Shown here piece after piece: positions 9,301 through 16,580 of a stretch of DNA of 18,281 bases. The translations under genes were made by a program, and so were the position numbers. The DNA lies in assembly GCF_000717345.1 (NCBI RefSeq), contig NZ_JNZA01000068.1:1-18281 (forward strand). The letters are read 5' to 3'. Within the stretch, counting starts at the first letter, position 1, and the number at the start of each line of letters is the position of its first letter. Origin of the DNA: Streptomyces lydicus. GTDB taxonomy: Bacteria; Actinomycetota; Actinomycetes; Streptomycetales; Streptomycetaceae. The notes under the pieces were generated by a model. It was given only the letters and a program-made list of their open reading frames with translations, ran no database searches and was not told the origin of the DNA.

Positions 9301-10265
9301 CTGTTGCCGGTGCGGCCGTCGATCGAGCCGGACGAGTACGACAGGCCCACGCTCGGCTTGAGGCCGCCGGGCACCTCGGGGACGGGCATGTCGTAGGACC
9401 AGGTGAAGTCACCGGTGTTGAGGTTGGTGTCCCAGGTGGCGGAGGGGGACAGGCTGGTGGCCTTGTAGTCGCCCTTGACGCTCTTGTCGTCACCGACCGC
9501 CGCAAGCACGGTCGGGCCGTTCGCGCGCAGCGGAACCGAGGACGCGGTCAGGGTGTGCTTCTCGGTGTTGTTGCTGGTGGCGAGCGGCTTCGCGATGCGG
9601 CACGCGGACTTGTCCGGGGTGGTCGCGGCGCACGCAGGGAGTTCGACCAGGCGCAGGCGGGAGGCGTAGCCGCCGCCGTAGGCCCCGGCGAAGTCGCCGT
9701 AGTCGACACCCACCCGTAAGGAGCCGGGCTGCTGCCCGGCGGCCGCGGGGGAGCCGCCGGCCGGCTGAAGGGTGAACAACACCCCGTCGATGCCGGCCCG
9801 GCGACTGTACTGCTGGCTCAGGACGCCTGCGGCCACGGCTTCGGGTACCGCCTTGGACATCCCACTTCGGTGCGCCCCGGTCGCCTTGGTTGACCTTCGC
9901 GAATCTGACTCGGCGGGAGCGAGCGTCAGGGGAAGACGCTCGTTACTCCCGCCTGCTGCCGACGACGGAGGCACGGCGCCAGGACCGGCGAGGCGAATGG
10001 TCGCCTTGGTGGCCTTGGGCCAGTTGCTCCTGGGGCGCTCCTTGGGGACGCGTGGTCTGCTGGGGAGCTTCCGGGGCTTGACCCGCATGCCATCGATCCC
10101 CGGAACGGGTTTTCCGACGTCGGGCCGGCTCGGTGCCCCAGGTGCCGCTGCCGCTTGAGCCACCGGGAGAGCCTGCAACAGGGATCCGGCCAGCACCGCA
10201 GAGACGCCCATGGCGACTTTGCGGTGGAGCCGAGTACGTCTGAAGAGGCCGCGCATGCCGTTCAC
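3336..10265 (-). CDS. Secreted RHS/YD-repeat polymorphic toxin with HINT domain and barnase-type RNase tip
   Basis: A 2309-residue protein. I chose GTG 10265 because GAGGTGGGG precedes it by 6 nt. ATG 10256 is the alternative; longer starts would run into the upstream gene. Residues 1-42 form a signal peptide (RRTRLHRK, hydrophobic core, AQAAAA). A Pro/Lys-rich linker follows. The N-terminal shell starts near 280. From about 1025 to 1790 there are many YD repeats (QYDQLGN, YGYDPAGN, YGYDTAGN, YVYDADGN). The RHS-associated core lies at about 1790-1890 (REYDPDTGRFLSVDPV, GYTYGNNNPL, DPTG). After a variable region come a HINT domain (2040-2184) and a barnase-like RNase (2185-2309). It is the type of exported effector that shields a toxin in an RHS cocoon and delivers it to competing cells. 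The LamG gene upstream and barstar gene downstream fit a single toxin-immunity locus. Confidence 0.93.
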   Translation of the reverse strand: MNGMRGLFRRTRLHRKVAMGVSAVLAGSLLQALPVAQAAAAPGAPSRPDVGKPVPGIDGMRVKPRKLPSRPRVPKERPRSNWPKATKATIRLAGPGAVPPSSAAGGSNERLPLTLAPAESDSRRSTKATGAHRSGMSKAVPEAVAAGVLSQQYSRRAGIDGVLFTLQPAGGSPAAAGQQPGSLRVGVDYGDFAGAYGGGYASRLRLVELPACAATTPDKSACRIAKPLATSNNTEKHTLTASSVPLRANGPTVLAAVGDDKSVKGDYKATSLSPSATWDTNLNTGDFTWSYDMPVPEVPGGLKPSVGLSYSSGSIDGRTGNSNNQGSWVGDGFELWPGYIERRYKPCSDDGEKHADGNKPGDLCWSYDNAFISFNGKAGELVPAGKDEWKLQNDDGTKIKRLTSAARDNGDNDNEYWELTDPSGTRFYFGYHKLPGWAAGKDTTDSTWTVPVFGNNSGEDCHKDAFKDSWCQQGWRWNLDYVVDPHGDAIAYYYDKETNSYGRDLNKDDDTPYIRGGSLKRIEYGRSSSDLYAGKPLAQVSFSNAERCLPQTGVTCAADTIDAKSFYWYDTPWDLNCKAGSTCDQGRFSPTFWTRKRLTGVTTEVLKDGALTPVDSWALNQRWGKADVDYQLELESIQHTGHTDTTPLTLPKTTFAYTQLANRLDKTGDGYAPYIKDRLSTVDDEYGGQTDVGYSEPACAFDDLPTPESNTTRCFPQFIGGSSSDDMDKSWFNKYVVTSVTTTDRTGGAPDQVTRYSYLGDAAWHYDDDDGLTKEKFKTWSQWRGYGHVRVQTGGQGTPADAMKTQEDSYFLRGMDGDRKTASGGTKNVSVALDEGEGEPLTDDASAAGFPYKTATYSGPGGKILTKTVSRPWHHQTAKKVRDWGTVTANFTGTASARAWTSLDDGAGAKWRTTTTASTFDTVAGRVTEVSDRGDDATTDDDRCTRTTYATNTDKNILTLPARVETVATECGSSPDRSKDVLSDVRTTYDGGGYGTAPTKGDATAVANLKKHDGTTATYLETGTTYDGYGRPQKVTDLTANVTAIGDSAPTRTLRADGRTTTTAYSPVTGIPTKTVVTTPPADAKDATTAQTTTTELDPLRGQPIATVDTNAKRTTLKYDALGRSVKVWLPDRGSLPTYQFAYLVEEGKPAAVATYTLNPSAQSQTVSYALYDGYLRTRQVQAPGPDGGRLISDTFYDERGLVAKTFAPYYALKKPERELFKPADALGVETQTWKTHDGLGRETESRDVAGNGEGGKVLAVTKTLYGGDRTTVLPPEGGTATTTVTDARGQTTQLLQHHTRAADAPAETTRYTYTPAGKLESVTDPAGNKWAYQYDQLGNQTWANDPDKGVTKAAFDDRGQQISSEDANGDVLATVYDGLGRKTELHDKTPDGPLRAKWVYDTLAGAKGQLAESTRYLNGTPYTTKVTQYDTLYRPQRTATVIPDSEGALAGTYQAGTSYYGNGLPKARSFSTMGNIVGKGWNYTYDDATLRMTTVYGTGIRSDATYTLAGKPLTYKIVGGGGKFTQVTNTYEWGTQRLSNSRVDRQDVAGVDQSATYGYDPAGNVTALSDVSRSGTDTQCFTYDYLRRLTEAWTQDEKTCADKPAGPLLAGPAPYWQSYGYDTAGNRTALTQHDPTGDTAKDTKNTYTYPKPGTPQPHTLTAVNAVGPTGTSTSTYGYDHTGNTTTRVLHGDKQTLTWDVEGHLAKVTEPAGDTGTKTTSYVYDADGNRLITRTDTKTTLTLGDHTEVTLDKGADKPKATRYIPLGSGNQAVLADDGTYTVTLADRLGTGQLAINTTNQTLTQRRQLPFGALRGTKPTTWPGTKGYVGGTDDTTDTGLTHLGAREYDPDTGRFLSVDPVMDPADPQQINGYTYGNNNPLTFNDPTGMIFADPGGHGGSGVVHNSHGGMRLSGSKDYIPGPGACIQPYCRTAYNGPTRYEIYPGVSAPLSWAKAPDLEREFTNVTSEFKPWGNPRFEDGPLAGVRIMHALSEACYRLEGGCPDDVYSFSKLFATAALAAATEGDIPGRMAGRLAGKASNCFHSFVPDTEVALANGKQKRIEDVKTGDKVIATDPRTGKTTSRRVVATIVTKDDKHFTDLIFKTPSGDSSIIATDTHPFWSVDKKKWINAGDLRPGTELRTPQGAKVKIAALRHFSKQQQTHDLTIAGTHTYYVLAGQTPVLVHNSTCIRYGGALAAAEAANPLMESLRATGSLPGNYVTKAQASAAGWEPGKALGNKIPGAQIGGDVFENSDGSLPSVRGRTWREADVGINNMMKRSKQPGTRLVYSNDGLAYVTSDHYRSFYQLPNWK
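3339..3713 (-). other. Barnase-type RNase toxin domain of the RHS protein
   Basis: Residues 2185-2309 align with Bacillus barnase over nearly its whole length: LPGNYVTK, AAGW, IGGDVF, RTWREAD, SDHYRSFYQL. Barnase K27 corresponds to K2220, the general base E73 to E2265 (codon 3471-3473), R83 to R2276, R87 to R2283 and the general acid H102 to H2298 (codon 3372-3374). The domain should therefore be an active endoribonuclease that cleaves single-stranded RNA through a 2',3'-cyclic intermediate. Barnase R59, in the guanine-recognition loop, is Ser2251 here (codon 3513-3515), so base preference and inhibitor contacts may differ. Confidence 0.92.
3714..4148 (-). other. HINT (intein-like) self-cleavage domain of the RHS protein
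   Basis: The domain covers residues 2040-2184. It starts at C2040 (CFHSFVPDTEVALANG), continues with IEDVKTGDKVIATD and the TDTHPFW block containing the conserved TxxH, and ends VLVHN, followed by S2185. This is the arrangement of inteins and of pretoxin-HINT domains: an N-terminal Cys, a block B His and a terminal His-Asn before a nucleophile. Cleavage at N2184 would release the RNase without extra sequence. Splicing is unlikely, because in such toxins the domain usually cuts rather than ligates. Confidence 0.9.
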
Positions 10266-10345
10266 TTCTGTCCCCACCTCTTGTTGCTCACCGATCGGAG
10301 CCGTCGGCACCGTGGTGTTCCACTCCGGAAAAAGTGCACTGGTGT

Positions 10346-10374
10346 GTGGCGGGCGGTCCGAGACCGCCCGCCAC
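10346..10374 (-). terminator. Perfect hairpin between the LamG and RHS genes
   Basis: GTGGCGGGCGGTC, loop CGA, GACCGCCCGCCAC: a 13-bp perfect stem beginning 4 nt after the LamG stop codon. On the - strand a TTTTT run follows about 13 nt beyond the stem. It may terminate transcription, or lower RHS expression relative to the LamG gene by partial read-through or mRNA end protection. Confidence 0.6.
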
Positions 10375-10378
10375 GTGA

Positions 10379-13300
10379 TCAGCCCGCGTCGGGCACGTTC
10401 GGTACCTCGGTGGGCAGCTCGTACCACTCGCCTGCCAGGCGGCCGATTTGTTCCTCGGTGAGCGCGCCCTGGAAGGCCCAGACGTCGTCGATCGAGCCAG
10501 GCCAGTAGTCCCGGAAGGCGCCACGCCCCTTCGCCCGGCCGATCTGCAGTGACTTCAGGGCCTCGATGGAGATGACGTCTTCGGCCCACGGCACCACCTC
10601 GGTGCACTGCGCATCATCGGCCCGGCCGTCGCCGTCCGCGTCCAGGCAGGCCGCCTCCCCGAGCTCACCGTTGACGTAGATGCGCAGGAGCCGGGCGAAG
10701 CCGTCGTACACGATCGCGATGTGGTTCCAGTCCGTCACGCTGCTCATGGGGTGCGCGCTGCCTGCCCAGTCGTAGTCCGTATCGCTGGTGTCGGTGCGGG
10801 AGGTGACCGCCTGCCACACTCCGTCACCTGTCTTCGTCGGGTTCGGCGCCAACCCCATGGCGAAGCCGCTGGCATTCGTTGCCTCAGCGCTCACCAGCAC
10901 CGCCGGGCGGGTGGGGACCGATGCCGCCTGTGCCCATGCGGTCACGGTGAAACTCTCACTGGTGTCGAGGGGGATCGCGCTGGAGGCATAGCTCTGTGCG
11001 CCGTCCAGGACCAGCCCGCCGTCTCCCAGGAACCCTGCCCCGCTGACCTGCTTCGCCCCGCCGCTCAGCGTCATGGCCGGCCCCTGCGCTACGGAGTTGG
11101 CCCCGGGGCTGGCTGTCTGGTCGAACTGCCAGCGGCCGGTCAGGACCGGTCGTCGCTGGACGAGCTGGTGGATCTCGCCCTCGGAGACCGGGCGGTCGAA
11201 GGTCCGCACGTCATCGATCTGCCCGGCCAGGTAGTCGGTGTAGGCGCCCCGGTAGAGAGCCCGACCGATCTGCAGGGCACCGTCGCCGTACCATGCCTGC
11301 GGTGCGTCGGCGCTGCCCTGCAGGATGCCGTTGACGTACAGGCTCACCGTGTTGTGCACCGTGTCGTGCACCGCGGCCAGGTGCACCCACTTGCCGATGG
11401 TCGCCTTCTGCTTGGAGGCGACGCGTTGCTGGGTGAGGCCACCGTCGGTGGCGTCCTTGGTGGCAAGACGGGCACTCCACACGCCACCGGATGCTTCGTA
11501 GGAGAGGTAGAAGGCGCTGAGGAAGCTGCCGTCCTGCGCCACGACCGTCTGGTTGCGTGCGGCGTCGGTGACCCGGGCCCATGCGGTGACCGCATAGGAG
11601 CGTTCGGTATTGAAGTGCGCGGCGCCCACCGAGGCGTAGTCGTCCTTGCCGTCCAGGGTCAGGGCGTTGCCCGCCACGCCTGCCTTACCAGGCTCGGCAC
11701 CGCCGTGCAGGACGGCCGGCATGACCTCACCATGGCCGCTGACCTGCTTGGCATCGGTCGGCTCGTCGAGCGGGAAGACCGCACGGGCCGGTCGCCCGGG
11801 ACCAAGGATCCGCTCCTTGTTGTACAGCCGGGTGACCTCACCGGCGGAGACCGGCTTGTCGAAGATCTGCACCTCGTCGATGGAACCGGGGAAGAAGGAG
11901 CCGGGCGTCCCACCGTACGAGCCGGCGCCCAGCTGGAGGCCGCGCCGTGCGTTCCATGCGCCGACGTACGGCGTCTGCCCGACGAGCTTGCCGTTGACGT
12001 AGAGCTGGAGCACCTTGGCGGTGCTGTCGTAGGCACCCACCAGGTGGGTCCATTCGTTCGCGGTGACACCACCGGGCTGGGACGCCATAGCGCGGGCGAT
12101 GGAGGCGTCGGGGCTGTCGGAGGTGTACTGGTTGAACACCCACCGCTTGAGGTCAAAGGAGTAGTACAGCTCGAAGCCGGGCCGGTTGTTGCCCGGCTGG
12201 GTGGCGACGATCGCCGCATGGTCGGGCACCTGGTTGGGGCGGACCCAGGCCGAGACGGAGAACCCACGGGAGGTGTCCACGACGGGGATGTCGGTGGCTG
12301 CATAACCGTCGACGCCGTTGAGGGACAGCGCGCTGCCCACCACCCCCTCCGCACCAGGTGTGGCTCCGCCGTGCAGCTCCGCGGTCCGCGCCGGGGTGGA
12401 ACCCTTCGCTTCCGTGGCGCCGGCCACCTCGTCGAACTGCCAGGTGGCACGCTCGGGTTGCCCGGCCTTGACCCGGAACTGGTAGGTGCGGATCTCGCTT
12501 CTGTTGCCGGCTGCGTCGGTGGCCTGGACGGTCACGAAGTTCAGTCCGGGCTTCTCCGGCAGGACGGAGATGTTCCGTGCCGCCCCGCCGCTCGTCGTCA
12601 CCGTGTTCTTGTCGGACGGGTCACCGTTGACGCCGTACGTGTAGCGGTTCACGTCCCGGTGGCTGTCCGCCACGGTGAAGGTGCCGTACTGGCCCACCCC
12701 GTCGTACCAAGGATCTTCAGGATTCTCGGGGTCGGAGGAGGGGTACTCCCCTGAGCCAATCGTGGGGGCCACGGGCACCTGGGTGTCGAGGACGAAGTAG
12801 CACGCCTCGGCGGACCCGGTGAACGACCACGGTGAGTACTGCGCGCCGTCGTAGGTCCGCACAGCCCAGCTCACCGTCGTGTTCACCGGGACCTTGGGCA
12901 GGGGGATGGCGAAATCGGAGCCGGACCCCTTCGCCGTCGTCAGCCCCGGCTTCCACCGTGCGATGGCGCCCTTGCCGTCACCGGCGTCCCAGGTCGCCTG
13001 GAACTGGACCTGCACCTTGTCCCGATCCGGGTCGGTGATGTTGTTCGCGTACAGCACACCCCCGCTACGCACCCGCGCCGGAGCGCCGGACTTCTTGCAC
13101 GTTCCGCCGTACTGCATCGTCAGCTGGGAGGGCTTCACCTGCGGCGGCGGCCGGTTGTACTTCACCCGCAGAAACGCCTTGTCGGAGAAGCGCTTCCACG
13201 CCAGACCGTCGCCCTCGCTACCCGCCTTCAACCCGAACGTCAGCGTCGGCCACTTGTTGTCCGCCGCCTCCTGCACCGCGGACCTGATGCCGAACTCGGC

Positions 13301-14707
13301 GTCCTTGGCCGCGCAGCCCTCATAGCCGTAGGCGAAGCTGTCCGCGGCCAGCTGCTTCTGCCAGAAGCCCGACTCGTTCTGTGAGTTCCATGTCGTCGAG
13401 GACGAGATGGGCTTGGTCCGCCACAGTTCCACCTCCTTCTTGCTGCAGGAGGCCGACCAGGTGTTACGGACCACGAACTCGGCCGACAACACCGACTTAC
13501 CGGCGAACGCCGACGTCGGGATCTGGTAGAAGAGCCGCTTGGTGTCCTCGGGCTGGCAGTGGTTCCAGTCGCAATACCCCATCCCCGCGTCGTGGTCGCC
13601 GTTGAACTTCCACTGCGGGGAGGAGGCCCAGTACTTCGACGCCATCGTCCAGGAGGCCGCCCGAGGGGTGGACCACTGCGGGTCGATGTAGACGGGGTAG
13701 ACGGTGTCCTTGCCCTTCAGCACGCCGGCGTCGGGCTTGAGGACGACCTGGTCCTGACCGGTCGGGACGTCCACTCCCACAGGCGCGAGCTTGCCCGACT
13801 CGCCGGCCGACGGTTCACCGCCCCCGGCGTCGCCCTCCGCCCCTCGGAGGGCGGTTTTCCCTTCGCCCGGTACGGACTTCGCCCCCTTGCGGGCTGCTGC
13901 GGCGTTCCCCCCACCCGTACCCGTACCTGTACCCGTACTCGAGTCCCACATCAGCGGCGTGGGCGCCTCGAAGACCGCAGAGCCTGCGCCCTTGTCGAGT
14001 GCCTCCAAACCACCGGCCGCCGTCTCCTTGACGTCCATGCCGTCGGCCGCCAGCTTCAGCCGCAGCTGCGCCAGCTGCGAACTGGCGGCAGCTTGAGCCG
14101 TCTTGACGACCAGGAGCTGGGTGAAGCCGTCGGCCTGAGCCCCCATCCGTAGGTCCACACCGGGCAGGACGTCGCGATACGTGGCCTGTGCGCCGTCCAG
14201 CACCGGAGCCGGCAGGGATCCTGGCCAGGACAGCGCCAGCTGACGACCCACCTTACGAAGCGTCACCAGTGGCGTGTCGCCACCGCCGGAGAACGCCAGG
14301 CTTACGGCTGCCGCCTTCGGCACCACCGTCCCGTCGCTCCGCTTGGTCAGGTCGGTGTCGATGTCCTGCCACTGCCCCGAGACCCGGGTGCGGACCGGAC
14401 GGAGGTACTGACGGGCCTCAAGCTTGCCGTCCGCAGTGGCCACGACATCAGCCGACTCACCCCGGAGCGAGGTGACTTCGACCTCCCGGCCGGTGCGCTT
14501 GGCCTGCTCCAGGGCGGTGTCTTCGTTGGGCGCTTCGGTGTCCGACTGCTTTGTTGAGGCGACGGCCGTGGCAGAGGGTGCCGACGGATGGGGCACGGCC
14601 CAGGCGGGCGGTGCGAGGGCCACTGGCAACAGACTTGCCGACAGCAGCCCGCCTAACCCGGCTGAGAGCACTCGATGTAAGCGTCCGCGACGCACTGAGC
14701 CAGGCAT
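10379..14707 (-). CDS. Secreted protein with DNRLRE-like region and three LamG domains
   Basis: A 1442-residue exported protein. I chose ATG 14707 because GGGGG ends 9 nt upstream; ATG 14716 directly abuts that run and would add three residues. The signal peptide has a basic start (RRGRLHR) and a hydrophobic core ending PPAWA. Regions: an N-terminal domain common in streptomycete cell-surface proteins (about 40-255); a low-complexity Thr-Gly linker (258-265); a DNRLRE-like beta domain (about 340-518, starting YPVYIDPQW and cysteine-rich); Ig-like segments (about 520-750); and three LamG/concanavalin-like domains (about 756-962, 973-1182 and 1193-1426). All three carry the family signature LYVNG or IYVNG and G.IDDV or G.IDEV. 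The third has an inserted acidic loop, DADGDGRADD. LamG domains bind glycans or proteins, so it may act as an adhesin or docking partner for the RHS toxin encoded next. The role is inference. Confidence 0.88.
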   Translation of the reverse strand: MPGSVRRGRLHRVLSAGLGGLLSASLLPVALAPPAWAVPHPSAPSATAVASTKQSDTEAPNEDTALEQAKRTGREVEVTSLRGESADVVATADGKLEARQYLRPVRTRVSGQWQDIDTDLTKRSDGTVVPKAAAVSLAFSGGGDTPLVTLRKVGRQLALSWPGSLPAPVLDGAQATYRDVLPGVDLRMGAQADGFTQLLVVKTAQAAASSQLAQLRLKLAADGMDVKETAAGGLEALDKGAGSAVFEAPTPLMWDSSTGTGTGTGGGNAAAARKGAKSVPGEGKTALRGAEGDAGGGEPSAGESGKLAPVGVDVPTGQDQVVLKPDAGVLKGKDTVYPVYIDPQWSTPRAASWTMASKYWASSPQWKFNGDHDAGMGYCDWNHCQPEDTKRLFYQIPTSAFAGKSVLSAEFVVRNTWSASCSKKEVELWRTKPISSSTTWNSQNESGFWQKQLAADSFAYGYEGCAAKDAEFGIRSAVQEAADNKWPTLTFGLKAGSEGDGLAWKRFSDKAFLRVKYNRPPPQVKPSQLTMQYGGTCKKSGAPARVRSGGVLYANNITDPDRDKVQVQFQATWDAGDGKGAIARWKPGLTTAKGSGSDFAIPLPKVPVNTTVSWAVRTYDGAQYSPWSFTGSAEACYFVLDTQVPVAPTIGSGEYPSSDPENPEDPWYDGVGQYGTFTVADSHRDVNRYTYGVNGDPSDKNTVTTSGGAARNISVLPEKPGLNFVTVQATDAAGNRSEIRTYQFRVKAGQPERATWQFDEVAGATEAKGSTPARTAELHGGATPGAEGVVGSALSLNGVDGYAATDIPVVDTSRGFSVSAWVRPNQVPDHAAIVATQPGNNRPGFELYYSFDLKRWVFNQYTSDSPDASIARAMASQPGGVTANEWTHLVGAYDSTAKVLQLYVNGKLVGQTPYVGAWNARRGLQLGAGSYGGTPGSFFPGSIDEVQIFDKPVSAGEVTRLYNKERILGPGRPARAVFPLDEPTDAKQVSGHGEVMPAVLHGGAEPGKAGVAGNALTLDGKDDYASVGAAHFNTERSYAVTAWARVTDAARNQTVVAQDGSFLSAFYLSYEASGGVWSARLATKDATDGGLTQQRVASKQKATIGKWVHLAAVHDTVHNTVSLYVNGILQGSADAPQAWYGDGALQIGRALYRGAYTDYLAGQIDDVRTFDRPVSEGEIHQLVQRRPVLTGRWQFDQTASPGANSVAQGPAMTLSGGAKQVSGAGFLGDGGLVLDGAQSYASSAIPLDTSESFTVTAWAQAASVPTRPAVLVSAEATNASGFAMGLAPNPTKTGDGVWQAVTSRTDTSDTDYDWAGSAHPMSSVTDWNHIAIVYDGFARLLRIYVNGELGEAACLDADGDGRADDAQCTEVVPWAEDVISIEALKSLQIGRAKGRGAFRDYWPGSIDDVWAFQGALTEEQIGRLAGEWYELPTEVPNVPDAG
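13913..13936. repeat. Four tandem ACCCGT-type hexamers
   Basis: Four 6-bp units (ACCCGT, ACCCGT, ACCTGT, ACCCGT) lie inside the LamG-protein gene. On the coding strand they encode a (Thr-Gly)4 linker at about residues 258-265. Slippage would change linker length by two residues per unit without a frameshift. Confidence 0.8.
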
Positions 14708-14999
14708 TCCCGTCATCCCCCGACCACAAAAATGAAGATTCCATGAAGAAGTTGTGGGCGGGAACGTATATGCCGGAGGGTTTGCCTGGGTACCTCCATG
14801 AAACGGCATCCATGGAACGGAACCGACATTCCGGCAAGCGGAGCTGTGTGATGCCTGTCACCGCGCGGGAAGGTTGTACCGCTTCTGGCCGTATCCGCAG
14901 CAAGAATCCGCCAGAGCAGCGTCACCGCCGGACCTGGATAACGGCTTCCGACCAGGCCGCCCTCGACCAGGTGCAGTCCGTGAAGCCCGGGGGCCGTGC
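14708..14999. promoter_or_regulatory. Divergent spacer between the LamG gene and the T7SS-like gene
   Basis: This 292-bp spacer separates two divergent transcription units and must hold at least one promoter for the LamG-RHS-barstar operon. It has A/T-richer patches, including TATACG on the - strand (about 14767-14772) that could be a -10 box. I could not find a convincing matching -35 box. A TCCATG/CATGGA inverted repeat lies near 14795-14816. No gene is credible here. Confidence 0.35.
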
Positions 15000-16131
15000 G
15001 TGAGCATCAACAGATGGATCGACGGCAAGGTCCTGGTCATCCTCCAGGCGTGCGGGGTGAGCCTGCTCGGCGGCGACGGGGACACTCTGCGCTCGATCGC
15101 ACGCTCCTGGGACACCGTGGGCAGGGGCCTCACCGGAGCGAGCAGGGCACTCGACGGCGATCGAAGCGGTCGACCACAAGGGCTGGCACGGCCAGGCCCG
15201 CGAGGCGTTCCAAAAGCACTGGGCTCATCAAAAGCACGCCCTGACCGACGCCGCGCACAACTTTCACCAGGTGGCAGCGGGCCTGCGGAATTATGCCGAC
15301 GAGATCGACGACATGAACAAGGACATCATCGACATCTGCGTGGAGATCGGGGGGATGGAGGTGACCGGCGTTGTCCTGTCCGTCTTCACCGGCTTCCTTT
15401 CCGACGTCGTCGCCAACGCGGCGGTGGCCGAACGAGTAGCCAAGGTATGCGACTTGGTTAAACTCTTCACCTCGGCGGCCGAGAAGGTGGCCGCGCTCAT
15501 CGAGCGGTTCGCGGGCCTGAGCGAGGGAACGGCCGCTGTGGTGGAGCGGCTGCTGACCACAGGCGCGAAGCTTGCAGGTCAGTTCGCGAAGAAGGGCGCC
15601 GAGAGTTTCGCGACGAACTCCGTCGCCGACTTCGGCAGCGCGATGGCGAACCAGGCCCTGCACGGCCGGAAGGCGACCGTCGGCGACGACCTTCTCGACG
15701 GAGCCCGGGCCGCGGCCGGCACAGCGGCTTTCACCGCGGGCGGCGCCACCTTCGCCGAGGGAGCTCATGTCACGGGCGTGGCCGGACGGATCCTACGGGG
15801 CGACGGCGCGGTCGGCACCAGCATCAATGGCGCATCGGGCAACGTGGCCGGCGGCCTCACCAACGACCTGGCTGCTGATCAGGACGACACGACCCTCGCA
15901 TGGGACGCGGGCATCAACGCCGCGACCGGCGCTGTGGGCAACGCCCAGAACCACGGCGTCACCCACCTCCTGGAACAGCACGGCAGCTTCGGCGGCGAAA
16001 ACCTCAGCGACCGCGGCAAGCTCGCCGACGGCGCGTTCAAAAACACCGTAGGCACCACACTGAACACAGGCGTCTACGTGGCCGGGTCCGGCGCCGAAGC
16101 CGATCTACGGGAAGCGTTCGACGACGAGTGA
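15000..16131 (+). pseudogene. WXG100/T7SS-signal type protein, frameshifted by 1 nt
   Basis: The N-terminal part starts at GTG 15000 (SINRWIDGK) and reads through GVSLLGGDGDTLRSIARSWD to RALD in one frame. From about 15157 sensible sequence continues in the next frame: AIEAVDHKGWHGQAREAFQK, HWAHQKHAL, then NFHQVAAGLRNYADEIDDMN. One extra base (the GG at 15156-15157 fits) explains the break. Without it the product is 376 residues. The helical N-terminus with G-W-H-G is typical of WXG100-like proteins and of T7SS secretion-signal domains of actinomycete effectors. The middle has a hydrophobic, Ala/Val-rich segment, and the C-terminal half is Gly/Ala-rich without a toxin motif I know. It is either a true frameshift mutation or a sequencing error. 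If intact it would be a type VII-exported effector or scaffold. Confidence 0.7.
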
Positions 16132-16395
16132 ACCCCACCCACTACCTGAGAATGAGAACTGCATCCGTCTGGACACCGAACCCGGGCCACCCTCTGGCCT
16201 GGGCAGGCTTCTTCGCCCTGCTCGTGGTGATTACCGGCGGCGCGGTCGTCCTCATCGCACTCCTCGTCTCCTACCGGCGCCAGAGCAAGCTTCCGCGCCC
16301 CGCGCGAACGCCCCCTCGCCCCGCTGCTCGCCACCATAGGCGCCCTGGTGCTCACCGGTGCCGGCATCGCGGCCCTGGGTTTCTGGCTGTACTGA
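16128..16395 (+). pseudogene. Small two-helix membrane protein, frameshifted by 1 nt
   Basis: GTG 16128 overlaps the TGA of the preceding gene (GTGA), indicating translational coupling. The first frame gives NPTHYL, a WTPNPGHPLAWAG stretch and a transmembrane helix (FFALLVVITGGAVVLIALLV) ending in YRRQSKLPRP. At the C run near 16298-16301 sense passes to the next frame: RERPLAPLLATIGALVLTGA and AALGFWLY, ending with TGA at 16393-16395. Removing one C restores an 88-residue protein with two helices and a basic cytoplasmic loop. The function is unknown. Directly after a T7SS-like effector gene, a membrane immunity protein is one possibility. Confidence 0.6.
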
Positions 16396-16580
16396 GAGCT
16401 GGTCGCCAGGACGCGTAGTCGGCTGCAGGGAACAACGCCGGCGCAGCCGCGACGGACTGCGCCGTCCTGAGCGACGGCGAGGACGGTTGAGGGGTCTGAC
16501 CGGGGAGGCCGGAGAAGGGGGAGGGCGCCCGCTGGCGGACGCGCCTCACCTCGGACGCAACCTCGCGGGCGCCTGAAGGT

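Noticed and set aside
7971..9719. A 582-codon + strand frame rich in Val and Gly
   Set aside because: It is antisense to the N-terminal shell of the RHS protein, has no ribosome binding site and is low in complexity.
10266..10607. Upstream extension of the RHS reading frame to 10607
   Set aside because: It would overlap the 3' end of the LamG gene and place 114 arginine-rich residues before a clear signal peptide. GTG 10265 has a proper ribosome binding site.
14874..14999. An upstream ATG (14874) for the T7SS-like gene
   Set aside because: The extra 42 residues are Pro/Arg-rich and unlike WXG100-type starts. GTG 15000 gives a natural N-terminus (SINRWIDGK), although its ribosome binding site is weak.
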